Origin: Ignavibacteria bacterium
GTDB taxonomy: Bacteria; Bacteroidota; Ignavibacteria; Ignavibacteriales; SURF-24
Reading direction: 5' to 3'
Length of the DNA stretch: 64,000 nucleotides
NCBI GenBank assembly: GCA_025612245.1
Contig: JAAXKQ010000023.1
Location: 1-64,000 of the forward strand
Shown here one piece after another: positions 35,064-44,886 of this stretch. The notes below the pieces were generated by a model. The model was not told the DNA's origin, did not search any database, and saw nothing but the letters and a program-made list of their open reading frames with translations. Position numbers and translations under genes: made by a program. Positions within the stretch are counted from its first letter, which is position 1. The number at the start of each line of letters is the position of its first letter.

Positions 35064-36296
35064 TCATTCGTATCTTAGCGCTTCAATCGGATCCAGGTTA
35101 GCGGCTTTATAGGCTGGATAAGTCCCAAAGGTAATACCTATGCCAAGGCATACAACTACCCCTGTCAAGACCGACATAAACGGGAACGTAGGCGTTGCCT
35201 TTAAGAGCAGTCCGGCAAGGTTGCCAATGCCGATTCCAAATATGATACCGATTATTCCGCCGGAAATTGAAAGCACGACGGCTTCAATCAGGAACTGGAA
35301 CAGTATGTTTTTCTTCTGCGCCCCGATTGCCTTTCGTATTCCTATCTCCCGCGTCCTTTCCGTCACGCTTACCAGCATGATGTTCATGATGCCTATTCCT
35401 GCGGCAAGAAGGGCAATTGCGGCAATTACGAGCGCCCCGATTTCTGCTCCCTGCTTGATCCCGTTTATGGTCTGCATTACGGATTCGTTGGAAAATATTT
35501 CAAAGTCGTTGTCCGCTCCTGCAGGCACTTTCCTGATGGTGCGCATATAGCCGATTGCACTTTCTATAGTCTGGTCGTAAGTGTCTTTCCCGCGCGACAT
35601 GACTGTAATGTTGATGCTGTTGTTTACCTTGCCGTAGAAAGTCTGATAAGAAGTAATCGGCATTACGGCGAAATTATCGCGGCTCTGTCCGAACATTTCA
35701 CCCTGCGACTCATAGACGCCTATTACCTGAAGCCTCTTGCCGTCGACCCTGATAAACTGCCCAACAGGATCAATAGAAACAAATAACTTTTTTGCAACAT
35801 CCTTACCCAGCACGCAGACCCTGCTATAGTGCTCTACGTCCGAATTGTTTATTGCCCTTCCATCCTCAATAACCCATTTATTGTTCGGCTGCGCCTCGGG
35901 CGTGATTCCGGTCAATTGGACGTTGGGATTCGTTTCAATGTTTCCGAATTTGACGGTTTTTCCGAAGTTCCACTGCTCTGCACCTACGTACTCAGCCGTA
36001 GTAAGCAGATCCTTCAGCCTGTAATACTCCTCAAGGGTAAGATCTTTCCTGTTTCTGTATTTATCGCGCGAGCCCGGGCCGCCTTCCTGCATGGCAGGGA
36101 ATTTCTGTATCTGAAAGGTATTCTGCCCCAGCATTGAGGTCCCTTCTTCTATACTCTTCTGCAGCATGGCAATTACCGTACTGATGGAAATTATGGAGAA
36201 TATCCCTACAACAATGCCAAGTATAGTAAGAAATGACCTTAACTTGTTTACCCTCAAGGCATTAAAGGCGACATGAAATACTTCAAATATTCTCAT
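35064..36296 (-). CDS. MacB-type ABC permease, pair A second subunit
   Basis: This 410-residue permease has the MacB topology (one plus three helices around a periplasmic domain). The motif TERTREIGIRKAIGAQ is present and it ends DPIEALRYE. Its start ATG overlaps the stop of the upstream permease by one base (TAATG), so the pair is coupled. It is a paralogue of the 409-residue permease at 32374-33603. It presumably forms a heterodimer with its coupled partner and is energised by the ATPase at 37552-38277. Confidence 0.9.
   Translation of the reverse strand: MRIFEVFHVAFNALRVNKLRSFLTILGIVVGIFSIISISTVIAMLQKSIEEGTSMLGQNTFQIQKFPAMQEGGPGSRDKYRNRKDLTLEEYYRLKDLLTTAEYVGAEQWNFGKTVKFGNIETNPNVQLTGITPEAQPNNKWVIEDGRAINNSDVEHYSRVCVLGKDVAKKLFVSIDPVGQFIRVDGKRLQVIGVYESQGEMFGQSRDNFAVMPITSYQTFYGKVNNSINITVMSRGKDTYDQTIESAIGYMRTIRKVPAGADNDFEIFSNESVMQTINGIKQGAEIGALVIAAIALLAAGIGIMNIMLVSVTERTREIGIRKAIGAQKKNILFQFLIEAVVLSISGGIIGIIFGIGIGNLAGLLLKATPTFPFMSVLTGVVVCLGIGITFGTYPAYKAANLDPIEALRYE
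35314..35416. repeat. near-identical patch shared with 32624-32726
   Basis: Counterpart of the patch at 32624-32726: 98 of 103 bases are identical by eye. Confidence 0.8.
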
Positions 36297-37531
36297 TATT
36301 CATACCTCAATGCTTCCACAGGATCCATCTTTGCAGCAGAATAAGCCGGGGCAAATCCTGATATCACTCCTGTAATTAATGAAATCCCTATTGCCAGAAT
36401 TACTGCCTCAGCCTGAAACGAGGTGGGCAAAAACTGGTTTACAATTTTACTTAAAATTACGGCTCCAATCAGACCCATCAGGCCTCCAATAAGGCAAAGG
36501 ACTATGGCTTCGGTTATGAACTGCCCCAGTATTGTCCTTTTCTTGGCCCCGATGGCCTTGCGTATACCGATCTCCTTGGTCCTTTCCTTTACAGAGACAA
36601 ACATGATGTTCATGATCCCTATTGCCCCTACAAAAAGCGAAAGTCCTGTAACAATGAGGCCTACGATCTGAATTATGCCCACCGTGCTGTCATAGATCTT
36701 TGTTAAGCCCTGCTGCTGATTGATTGAAAAGTCGTCTTCCTGGTTGTAGCTAAGGCCCCTGATCCTTCTCATAATACTTTCTGCTTCCTCGACCGTTTTT
36801 TCTATCATTGCCGTATTTGCAACGCGGGCAATTATAGTCACACTTCTGAAATGCTCGCTCTGGAAGTACTTGAAAACATTTCCAATCGGAAGGTATACCT
36901 GTTTATCGGGATTCATGCTGCCGAGCATAAAGCTTCCCTGTTCAGCAAGCACACCAACAACCCTGAAATTCTGACCTTTCATCTTTATGCTCTGATCTAT
37001 GGCATCACCCTTCGGGAAAAGGATTTTTGCCACGTCACTGCCCAGAACCACAACGTTCCGGGCCCCGCGGCTTTCAATTTCATTAAAGAACCTGCCCGAG
37101 CTGAAAGTAAAATTCGTGGTTCCCAGGTATTCATTTGTCGTTCCGGTCAGAATGGTGGATTCAGTGGTAATGCCGCCGTTTTTCAGCGTCTGAACGGTCC
37201 AGACCTGAGGAGCAACAGCAATTGGCAGCTTTGCGCTTTCCTTGTACTTCTCATAGTCTTCCATCGTAAGATTCTTCCTGTTCCTGGTCTTCCACCATTC
37301 CTCATCCTGGAACCATTTCCATTTATCGATATAAAGATTATCAGAACCCAGAGCGCTGATGCCATTCTGGAAAGAATTATCTATTCCCTTAATGGCCGTT
37401 GACATCAGGACAACCGATGTTACGCCGATAAAAATGCCTATTGCCGTAAGGGCAGAGCGGATTTTATTGGCTTTGATTGCCATGTATGAAATTGAAAGCC
37501 CCTCTTTAAGCTCGAACAAAAAATTCTTCAT
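36296..37531 (-). CDS. MacB-type ABC permease, pair A first subunit
   Basis: This 411-residue MacB/FtsX-type permease has an N-terminal helix near 20-45, a periplasmic domain and three C-terminal helices. It carries KERTKEIGIRKAIGAK and ends DPVEALRYE. It is a paralogue of the 415-residue protein at 33616-34863. The start is ATG at 37531, 20 bases after the ATPase stop. With its coupled partner it probably makes the inner-membrane part of a tripartite pump that works from the periplasm by mechanotransmission, as known for MacB. Confidence 0.9.
   Translation of the reverse strand: MKNFLFELKEGLSISYMAIKANKIRSALTAIGIFIGVTSVVLMSTAIKGIDNSFQNGISALGSDNLYIDKWKWFQDEEWWKTRNRKNLTMEDYEKYKESAKLPIAVAPQVWTVQTLKNGGITTESTILTGTTNEYLGTTNFTFSSGRFFNEIESRGARNVVVLGSDVAKILFPKGDAIDQSIKMKGQNFRVVGVLAEQGSFMLGSMNPDKQVYLPIGNVFKYFQSEHFRSVTIIARVANTAMIEKTVEEAESIMRRIRGLSYNQEDDFSINQQQGLTKIYDSTVGIIQIVGLIVTGLSLFVGAIGIMNIMFVSVKERTKEIGIRKAIGAKKRTILGQFITEAIVLCLIGGLMGLIGAVILSKIVNQFLPTSFQAEAVILAIGISLITGVISGFAPAYSAAKMDPVEALRYE
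36541..36643. repeat. near-identical patch shared with 33861-33963
   Basis: Counterpart of the patch at 33861-33963: 101 of 103 bases are identical. Confidence 0.85.
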
Positions 37532-37551
37532 ATCGCCAGCTGCTTTCTTTT

Positions 37552-38277
37552 TTATTGGTTAACAGTAAATTTACGCCCGTTGGGAATGAACCTGTTCTTT
37601 ACGGGCTCATCCCTTTCAATAAGGCCGTCCTTAATCCTGATAATTCTTGCCGCATGCTCTGCAATATATTCCTCATGCGTAACTAGAATTATCGTGTTAC
37701 CCTGAAGATAAATTTCATTGAACAAGGTCATTATATCCTCGCCGGTCTTGGAGTCCAGGTTACCCGTCGGTTCATCGGCAAGTATAATTGCGGGTCTTGT
37801 CACCAGTGCTCGTGCAACTGCAACCCTTTGCCTCTGTCCGCCGGAGAGTTCATTCGGCTTGTGGTGCATTCTGGATTCCAGGCCTACGTTCACCAGGGCC
37901 TCCCTGGCTCTTTCCTTCCTTTCCTGTGAAGGAACGCCTGCATAGATGAGCGGAAGCTCCACGTTATGAAGCGCATCGGACCTCGGCAGAAGGTTGAAGG
38001 TCTGGAAGACAAAACCGATTTCCTTGTTCCTTACCTTTGCCAGGTCATTGTCGCTCATCTGGCTGACATTGACCCCCTTGAAGTCATATATACCGCTCGT
38101 CGGAGTATCCAGGCATCCCAGCATATTCATCAAAGTAGATTTGCCGGAACCCGACGGGCCCATAATGGCTACATATTCATTCTTGTCTATCCTTAAAGAT
38201 ATGTCCATGATTGCATGCACTTCTTCAGATCCGACCTGATATACTTTGCTGATATGTTCAATGTTTATTATGTTCAT
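37552..38277 (-). CDS. MacB/LolD-type ABC transporter ATP-binding protein
   Basis: This 241-residue ATPase has all canonical motifs: Walker [10 protein letters not shown] (residues 40-48), Q-loop [11 protein letters not shown], signature [15 protein letters not shown], Walker [13 protein letters not shown] and the switch His in VTHEEY. It is the only ATPase in this operon and would have to serve both permease pairs, unless other ATPases in the genome join. The start is ATG at 38277. The C-terminal tail ([14 protein letters not shown]) extends a little past the usual end. Confidence 0.95.
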   Translation of the reverse strand: MNIINIEHISKVYQVGSEEVHAIMDISLRIDKNEYVAIMGPSGSGKSTLMNMLGCLDTPTSGIYDFKGVNVSQMSDNDLAKVRNKEIGFVFQTFNLLPRSDALHNVELPLIYAGVPSQERKERAREALVNVGLESRMHHKPNELSGGQRQRVAVARALVTRPAIILADEPTGNLDSKTGEDIMTLFNEIYLQGNTIILVTHEEYIAEHAARIIRIKDGLIERDEPVKNRFIPNGRKFTVNQ

Positions 38278-38306
38278 TTTATACCCAAATTTCTTTGTTT
38301 ACTTGT

Positions 38307-39587
38307 TTATTTTGAACCCTTGCGCTCACCGCCTTCAAGCCTGACGTTTGAATTCTCAGCAAGCTCTCTTGAAATGGCCCTGTACGATCCGCTCACGACT
38401 TTTTCCTTGCCGTCCAAGCCGCTGATGATTTCTATATAGTTATCGTCACTTATGCCGGTCTTTACTTCTTTCATTTTAGCCTTGTTGTTCTCAACGACAA
38501 AAACGACTTCCTTAGGCTTCTTGTCTTTTACCTTTTCATTCTTGACCTGCACAACTCCCTCCTCACCGTCTTTCTTTTCTTCAGGCGGTTTTACACCTCT
38601 TGCTGTAACGCTCTGAATGGGCACAGAGAGCACGTTGTTCTTTGTTTCGGTTTCAATGTCCGCATTGCAGGACATGCCGGGCCTGATGCTGTTATCTTTA
38701 TCAACGAGCCTGATCTTAATTTCAAAGTTCACCACTTCCTGCTGTGTGCCTTCAGCCGTTGTCTTTGCGCTGTTGCCTATCTGTGAAACAACTCCCTTGA
38801 ATTCTTTGTTTCCAAAGGCATCAATCTGAATTCTTGCAGTATCTCCAAGTGAAAGCAGTACAACGTCGTTCTCATCCACTTCTACGGTAGCTTCCATCTG
38901 CGAAAGGTCAGCAACGGTCATAATGTTTGTACCCTGGCTGAATCCGCTTCCAAGGACCCTTTCGCCCAGTTCCACGTTCAGCTGGCTGATCGTTCCGTTC
39001 ATCGGCGAATATATTGTAGTCTTATAAAGGCTTTCCTGTGCCTCCTTGAGCCCTGCCTGGAACTGTGCAACGGAAGACTTCTGTGAATCGTAATCGCTCT
39101 TTGCACTCAGGTAATTCGACTTTGCCTGTTCAAGTTCGGCATCGCTGGAAAGCTTTTTCTTGTAGAGTTCCTGGATTCTGTTGTAATCCGACTTTACCTT
39201 GTCCAGTACGGCAAGGCTCCTCTGCAGGCCTGCTTTTGCCGATTCCAGCGTCGCTGCGGCCCTGTCGCGGGCGGCAATATAGCTGTCGGGCTTAATTTTA
39301 ATTAAAAGCTGTCCTTTCCTTACCACGTCCCCCTCTTTTACAGGAAGCTCAACAATTTCTCCGGTTACTTCGGGAGTTATTACCACCTGGTATTCAGGAT
39401 TAATTTTTCCGGTAGCAGACACCTTCTGTGTAATATTCCTTTTCTGAACAGCTTCAACCGTAACAGGAATAATCTGCTCCTTATTACCGCTGAAGACAAG
39501 CAGTAAAACCAGGACGAGCACCATCAATCCTATTCCGCTGAAAATATAGATTTTCTTCTTGGATCTCTTTTTGTTTCCGTTTGCCAT
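38307..39587 (-). CDS. periplasmic adaptor (membrane fusion) protein, MacA/HlyD type
   Basis: This 426-residue adaptor bridges the MacB-type permease and the TolC-like channel. An N-terminal membrane helix (about 11-31) is followed by a lipoyl half (GEIVELPVKEGDVVRKGQLL), a long coiled-coil hairpin (about 85-165), the second lipoyl half (IYSPMNGTISQLNVELGERV), and beta-barrel and membrane-proximal domains. A Lys/Glu-rich insertion (PEEKKDGEEGVVQVKNEK) near residues 330-350 is unusual. The start is ATG at 39587 behind GGGAGA. It lies between tolC and the ATPase gene. Confidence 0.94.
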   Translation of the reverse strand: MANGNKKRSKKKIYIFSGIGLMVLVLVLLLVFSGNKEQIIPVTVEAVQKRNITQKVSATGKINPEYQVVITPEVTGEIVELPVKEGDVVRKGQLLIKIKPDSYIAARDRAAATLESAKAGLQRSLAVLDKVKSDYNRIQELYKKKLSSDAELEQAKSNYLSAKSDYDSQKSSVAQFQAGLKEAQESLYKTTIYSPMNGTISQLNVELGERVLGSGFSQGTNIMTVADLSQMEATVEVDENDVVLLSLGDTARIQIDAFGNKEFKGVVSQIGNSAKTTAEGTQQEVVNFEIKIRLVDKDNSIRPGMSCNADIETETKNNVLSVPIQSVTARGVKPPEEKKDGEEGVVQVKNEKVKDKKPKEVVFVVENNKAKMKEVKTGISDDNYIEIISGLDGKEKVVSGSYRAISRELAENSNVRLEGGERKGSK

Positions 39588-39610
39588 TGAATTATCTCCC
39601 TTGCAATAAA

Positions 39611-40960
39611 TTATTCAAATTTTGTAAAGTCTATTATTCCCAAATAATACTCAAGCTGCGATTTCAGCCTGTAGAAATCAAACCTGTTATTTATGTTCGT
39701 CTGTAAAGCAAGCGTATAATTTGAACTTGCCAGTAAAAGGTTGACAAATGTTCCCGAGCCGATATTATATTTTTCCTGTTCGATCTCGCGATTCTGGAGG
39801 GCTGAAAGCACGTTCTTTGCGCTCACGTCCAGCCTTTTTTGCGCGGCCTGAAAGTCAAGGTATGTTTTCTTCAGGTCAATTTTTATCTGGCGTTCCAGCT
39901 CTGTCAGCTCAATTTCCCTGGTCTTTGCCGTAACAACGGAGTACTCCACGTTGTTTTCCGTGGACCATCCGGAAAAGATCGGTATGTTCAAGGATAAGCC
40001 GACCGAGTACCCCTTGCTATTAAAAAGTTCACTAATAGAACCCGCAGTCGAGCCAAAAGAATTGCTGTTAGTAAGTACCGGGTAGTAGCCTCCCTTTGCC
40101 ACGGTAATGCCATTATACGCACTTTCTAATCTATACTGTGCGCTCTTATAATCCAGCCTATTATTAAGTGCCTCATCAACCGCTGCCCTGAGGTTATCGA
40201 ACTGTTTTAAGAACTGTTCGCCTTCAAAAACTTTAGTTGTGTCGGTTTCAATCGGGTCAGAAATATTCATCTCGGACATTACGTCCAGCCCCAGATAAGT
40301 TATAAGCTGGCTCTGGTATGTATCGGCGTCATTCTTTGCCTGGATCAGTGCAAGTTCGGAATTTCCGACGTTCACCTGTTGCGCATAAACGTCTGCCAGC
40401 GTAACGGCTCCGAGTTTGTTCCTTTCGGTAATGATCTCAAGATTTTTTCTGTTATATGCCAGGTCATCCTCCCTTACCTTCAGTACCTGCTTTGCATTCA
40501 AGACCTGGTAGTAGTAAGAGATCGTGTTAAAAACAATGTCCTGCTTTACCCTTTCGAGAGCAAGGCGTGCCGACTCGAGGTCGTTCTTGCCTCTGGAGAT
40601 TGCGGCAAAGTTAGCCAGTCCGTTAAAAAGTGTCCACTGCGTAGAAGCCCCTGCCTGATAGGTGCGGCTTTCCTGGTTCCCGGACCTGAACAAGAGAGTT
40701 CCCCCCTGTACAAATGTTCCACTCGGTCCTTCTGAACGGTCCCACCTCCAGTTTCCCTCTGCTCCCAGGCTCGGCAGTAGCTGTCCGTAGGCAGCCTTGA
40801 GGTTCGACTGAGTTGCACTTAAGTTGGCAACGTTTTTTGCCAGTGTAGTATTCTTCTGCAGCGCTATTTTTATGGCATCATTTAAAGAAAGACTTTTTTG
40901 TGCCCTTGCATTAATTGAAAGAAGAAATATCATCAACAATGAGATATAAAAGCGCATCAT
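39611..40960 (-). CDS. TolC-family outer-membrane efflux channel
   Basis: This 449-residue protein forms the trimeric outer-membrane duct of the pump. A signal peptide (about 1-20, ending INARAQ) is followed by two internally similar halves of long helices (LALERVKQDIVFNTISYYY and related) and short barrel strands. The start is ATG at 40960, followed at once by a second ATG at 40957. GGAG sits six bases before the second, so either may be used. It is the first gene of the operon tolC-macA-like-ATPase-four permeases, which ends at the terminator near 32.2 kb. Confidence 0.94.
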   Translation of the reverse strand: MMRFYISLLMIFLLSINARAQKSLSLNDAIKIALQKNTTLAKNVANLSATQSNLKAAYGQLLPSLGAEGNWRWDRSEGPSGTFVQGGTLLFRSGNQESRTYQAGASTQWTLFNGLANFAAISRGKNDLESARLALERVKQDIVFNTISYYYQVLNAKQVLKVREDDLAYNRKNLEIITERNKLGAVTLADVYAQQVNVGNSELALIQAKNDADTYQSQLITYLGLDVMSEMNISDPIETDTTKVFEGEQFLKQFDNLRAAVDEALNNRLDYKSAQYRLESAYNGITVAKGGYYPVLTNSNSFGSTAGSISELFNSKGYSVGLSLNIPIFSGWSTENNVEYSVVTAKTREIELTELERQIKIDLKKTYLDFQAAQKRLDVSAKNVLSALQNREIEQEKYNIGSGTFVNLLLASSNYTLALQTNINNRFDFYRLKSQLEYYLGIIDFTKFE

Positions 40961-41147
40961 TTACTCCTCTTTGTATATCGGCGTGAAAAAAAATAATAAT
41001 CCTGAAAAATAATGAATCCCTGATGGAAAAGATAAACTTATTTTTGTTAATCTCGTATATTTTGACGCACTGAAGAGACGAAAAGTTACACACATTTATA
41101 AAAATGAATCTAAAAAAAGTTTCTTCAGGAGTGGGGCATTTGGCTAT

Positions 41148-41182
41148 AAAAACCCCTTCCCCATAAACGAGGAAGGGAAAAA
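41148..41182 (-). terminator. intrinsic terminator after the CCA-adding enzyme gene
   Basis: On the minus strand the stem CCCTTCC/GGAAGGG is followed by GTTTTT. It lies nine or more bases after the stop at 41191. Confidence 0.8.
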
Positions 41183-41190
41183 CTCATGAT

Positions 41191-42588
41191 TTAAAGGAAG
41201 TCTTCCTTTATTTTCATCAAATAATCGTAAGCTTCCTGGTAGGAATTCCCGATTTTGCCGTCAAGTATGGCATCTTCAATGGCCTTTTTTATCTCGCCCA
41301 CCTTCTTAGATGGCTTAAGGTTGCAAATCTGCATGATCTCTTCCCCTCTTACGGGCGACTGGAAGGCTCTTAACCTGTCTTTTTCCTTTACGTCGCGTAC
41401 CTTATTCATTACTTTTTCATAATTGGCAAGGTACCTGGAGACTTTTTTGATGTTTTTGCTTGTTATGTCGGCCCTGCAGAGCGTAATGAGGTCTTCAAGG
41501 TCCTCCCCTGCAGCAACAATGAGCCTTCTTATGGCGGAATCCGTTACTTCCTCGTCCACAAGAGCAATCGGTCTTAAGTGAAGCCTTATGAGCTTGGTCA
41601 CATATTCAAGCTTTGTCAAAGGCAGCCTCAGCCTGTGGAAGATTTCCTCCATCATTCTGGCTCCGGCCTCCTCGTGCCCGTGGAAAGTCCAGCCGATGCC
41701 TTCAACGAACTTCTTTGTCTGCGGTTTTGCGACGTCATGCATTAAGGCGGCGAACCTGAGCCAGGGGTTGTCTGTCATCTCAGAGATGTTATCCACTACG
41801 GTACAGGTGTGCAGAAAAACGTCCTTGTGATGGTAATCCTTCCTCTGCTCAATTCCCGCAAGGTTTGCTATTTCGGGGATAATTATGCGCATTATACCCG
41901 TTTCAAAGAGTATCTTCAAGCCGACCGACGGCTTTTGAGACATCAGTATCTTCAGGAATTCATCGGTTATCCTTTCCTGCGAAATTATCTGCAGCCTGCC
42001 GGCCATTTCACCTGCGGCTTTCCTGACCGTTTCATCAAGCTCGAAGTTCAGCTGTGAGGCAAATCTGACTGCCCGCATTATCCTCAACGGGTCGTCGCTG
42101 AAGGTTATAAAGGGGTCCAAGGGAGTCCTTATTATCCTTCGTTCAATGTCCTTAAGGCCTTCGAAGCTATCCAGAACCTCTCCGAAATTCTCCCTGTTAA
42201 GTGAAATGACGAGTGTATTTATGGTAAAATCCCTGCGTTTAATGTCGTCTTCAAAGCTCCCCTCTTCAACAACCGGCTTTCTGCTCATCCTGTTATAGGA
42301 TTCCCTCCGGGCGCCTACGAACTCAAGATCCAGGTCGCCGTACCTGAAGTGAGCGGTTCCAAAATTCTTATAAACAGCGATCTTGTTTACTTTCAGCTCT
42401 TTAGCCAGTGCCGAGGCATACTCGGTACCGCTTCCAATGACGAGAAAATCAATTTCATCCCGCTTTCTTTGAAGTATAAGGTCGCGTACATAGCCGCCAA
42501 CAACATAGAGCTTTACGCCTGAGGCCTCGGCTACTTTTGCAGCTACACTAAATAAAGGGTTTTCTAACAAATGGGACTTAAATTCCAT
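41191..42588 (-). CDS. CCA tRNA nucleotidyltransferase with HD domain
   Basis: This 465-residue enzyme adds or repairs the 3' CCA end of tRNAs. The nucleotidyltransferase head has VVGGYVRDLIL and then DEIDFLVIG, where the metal pair reads E45-x-D47 instead of the usual DxD. RRDFTINTLVISL and the DPLRIMRAVRFASQLNF motif follow. An HD phosphohydrolase domain lies in the second half (YHHKDVFLHT...LMHDVAKP). The tRNA-Leu in this window lacks an encoded CCA, so the activity is needed. Poly(A) polymerase is the main alternative for this family. The start is ATG at 42588. Confidence 0.9.
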   Translation of the reverse strand: MEFKSHLLENPLFSVAAKVAEASGVKLYVVGGYVRDLILQRKRDEIDFLVIGSGTEYASALAKELKVNKIAVYKNFGTAHFRYGDLDLEFVGARRESYNRMSRKPVVEEGSFEDDIKRRDFTINTLVISLNRENFGEVLDSFEGLKDIERRIIRTPLDPFITFSDDPLRIMRAVRFASQLNFELDETVRKAAGEMAGRLQIISQERITDEFLKILMSQKPSVGLKILFETGIMRIIIPEIANLAGIEQRKDYHHKDVFLHTCTVVDNISEMTDNPWLRFAALMHDVAKPQTKKFVEGIGWTFHGHEEAGARMMEEIFHRLRLPLTKLEYVTKLIRLHLRPIALVDEEVTDSAIRRLIVAAGEDLEDLITLCRADITSKNIKKVSRYLANYEKVMNKVRDVKEKDRLRAFQSPVRGEEIMQICNLKPSKKVGEIKKAIEDAILDGKIGNSYQEAYDYLMKIKEDFL

Positions 42589-42658
42589 AATAAAGGATCA
42601 TTCTTAAAAATATAAAGTTAACGAAAAAAAGCTTCCATTCACAGAAGGAATTGAAAAA

Positions 42659-44878
42659 TTACTGCCATTTTGCACCTGAAAGTACGTTTTCGCCAAAGTT
42701 AATAAACCAGTTTACTTTCCTGAGCTGAAGCCTCAGTACCTCGGAGTAATCGCTGTCCCCTTTATAGCTCAAAGCCAGAACGGTAAGGTTACGTGCCTCC
42801 TGGAGCTCCATGTTTCTTAAGGCATAATCGGAAAGCCTGAAGTCTGCATAGCTTTGGTTAAACTCACTGCCTTTAAGCCTGCCTGTCCACTGCTTCAAGA
42901 ACTCATTGTAGTTCTCCTGAAGCCTTTCCGACAAGCCGATAAGAACCGGAAGAGATGAATAATTTACAGAATCCTTATTCATTTGTCTTAAGATGCTGTA
43001 CTTGTCGAAGTCACTTCCTTTCAGGTACCTGTCTGCCCGGGCAGTATCCTTAAGCAATTCTTTTCTCAGCGCCGCAAGATAGCCGTACTCGCGTGAAGCC
43101 TTCCGGGAGGCCAGGTTCTCGTACAGTAAAGCGCTTCCCGAAAAGTCCTTATTTTCAGCCGCTAAATCCCCCGCCAGGAGTTCAAGGCCGTAAAAGTAAG
43201 AGGTTTCATCGTATTTATTCAGGTACCTTTTTAAGACCTGAAGTGCAACGCCCGGCTTATCAGTCTTCCTGAGGCTGTTTACGTAGCCCAGAAGTGACTG
43301 ATAAGATTCCGAATATTCCAGGAGCTTCTTAAACAGTGCCTCGGCCTTGTAGTACTGCCCCGAGTTATAAAGCTCAAAGCCCTGTTCGACCTTTTCTGCC
43401 AAGAAGCGCGCGCAAACTTTCTTAAAGATCGGTTTTCGTCCAAAGTAATAGAAAGCCTCATCCTTGCTTCCAACGGGCTTAAATGAAGAAATAAATGCGT
43501 AATATTCGCTTATCAGGCGCTCCGGTGGTTTACCATAGGCCTGTTGCCAGTCACCCCCCTGGTAGATTTCCTTAAAGCCTTCGGCACCATACTTATCGAT
43601 CAGGAACTTAATAAAAGATCCTGAATAAATGTATGAAAGCGATGAGAGTTCTCCAAAGAAATTAAACCCCGTAAGAAGCCTTTCAATGGGAAACCTGAAA
43701 TTATTGTTATATGCAAGGGCAGCCATATAGTGTATCGTATGCTCATCGTAATTATCCTCAAGTGCAACCGCAAGCCCTTCGAGCAAGGCAGGGTTAAAGC
43801 CGTAAGAGATCTTAAAAGGCGTGGCTCCAAATTCCGATGAGACGCAGTGGACTATTTCATGCTGCAGCGTTTCTTCGAAGTTGCTGAAATTTATATATAT
43901 CTGGTAAAGCCATGGCTTTGCCACGTCTGCATTGGCCGAGCCCATGAGTCCTTTTTTTTCTTTGGAATCGTAGAAGAGGAAAACCGTAACCTTTTTTGAA
44001 GGCTTGACCTTGAGGCTTCCTGCAACCTGTTCAAGATAGTATTCATCGTGAAGAAGGATGTTTTTAACCGTCCTGGGATTTATTTTTGCGTCATAATAAA
44101 CCTCAAAGTGCTGGGAGCTGACATGCCCCCCAAGTTCACTTATAAGCCTCGACCTGGAGGTTAAAAATCCCAGTGTATCGCCGGAAAGTATGAATATTGC
44201 GGCAACGCTTAGCAAAGAGGCAAAATATACCGCCTTAAAGGTTTTACTCCTGTCCTTGCGAACCAAGACATAGAAGGCAAAATACGCGGCAGCAGCAAAG
44301 TAAACAAGGTTCAGGAGCCTGTAGGAGACCAGCTTAAAATCAATCTTAAGCGCCTCGTCATAAATTGTGCCGGGGAAATAGCCAATAACAGGGTTATAAA
44401 AATAGATCTGCGGATTAAAGTATATATTTAAGACCGGAAAGAAAAGAATTGCCAGATAAAGAGCCGTAAGGATTAGATAGACATACTTCCGGCTTATCAG
44501 AAAGCTAATTAAGCCAAGAGCGCTGCCGACAACAAAAGAAGGCACCGTAAGCACCAGGTAGTAAGCTACACCCTGAAGAAGTGAGCAGTTCCTGACAAAG
44601 AAAGCTGCCAGGAGTCCCATTACAAAAGGAAGGATTACTAAAGGAAGAAGGCCATGGATCAATTCCCTGAAAAACAAAGGCAGGCTTTTCTCCGTACCGG
44701 AATTTTTAAGTAATGAGGCCGTAAAGATTGCGCTTAAAAAAGTGATGAGTATTCCGTTTATGACGGAATACTCATAGCCCAAAATATTTGTCAGCGGCAG
44801 ATTAAGAAATACTACGTTAAGCAGTAAGAGCAGTAAAAGCTCAAAAGTCAGTATTTTTTTGTTGAATATGGCTTTCAT
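42659..44878 (-). CDS. membrane-anchored gluzincin-type metallopeptidase (MA-like) with helical-repeat tail
   Basis: This protein of about 739 residues begins with six to seven hydrophobic segments (about 13-235). A peptidase domain follows with HEIVH at about 340-344, and LLEGLAVALEDN about 25 residues later supplies a probable Glu zinc ligand, the gluzincin pattern. The C-terminal 270 residues are helical and resemble TPR repeats (FELYNSGQYYKAEALFKKLLEY). I chose ATG at 44878 over TTG at 44881. It starts nine bases after the murA stop and is likely co-transcribed. Substrate and role are unknown; cell-envelope proteolysis is inferred from context. Confidence 0.75.
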   Translation of the reverse strand: MKAIFNKKILTFELLLLLLLNVVFLNLPLTNILGYEYSVINGILITFLSAIFTASLLKNSGTEKSLPLFFRELIHGLLPLVILPFVMGLLAAFFVRNCSLLQGVAYYLVLTVPSFVVGSALGLISFLISRKYVYLILTALYLAILFFPVLNIYFNPQIYFYNPVIGYFPGTIYDEALKIDFKLVSYRLLNLVYFAAAAYFAFYVLVRKDRSKTFKAVYFASLLSVAAIFILSGDTLGFLTSRSRLISELGGHVSSQHFEVYYDAKINPRTVKNILLHDEYYLEQVAGSLKVKPSKKVTVFLFYDSKEKKGLMGSANADVAKPWLYQIYINFSNFEETLQHEIVHCVSSEFGATPFKISYGFNPALLEGLAVALEDNYDEHTIHYMAALAYNNNFRFPIERLLTGFNFFGELSSLSYIYSGSFIKFLIDKYGAEGFKEIYQGGDWQQAYGKPPERLISEYYAFISSFKPVGSKDEAFYYFGRKPIFKKVCARFLAEKVEQGFELYNSGQYYKAEALFKKLLEYSESYQSLLGYVNSLRKTDKPGVALQVLKRYLNKYDETSYFYGLELLAGDLAAENKDFSGSALLYENLASRKASREYGYLAALRKELLKDTARADRYLKGSDFDKYSILRQMNKDSVNYSSLPVLIGLSERLQENYNEFLKQWTGRLKGSEFNQSYADFRLSDYALRNMELQEARNLTVLALSYKGDSDYSEVLRLQLRKVNWFINFGENVLSGAKWQ

Positions 44879-44886
44879 CAATAAAA

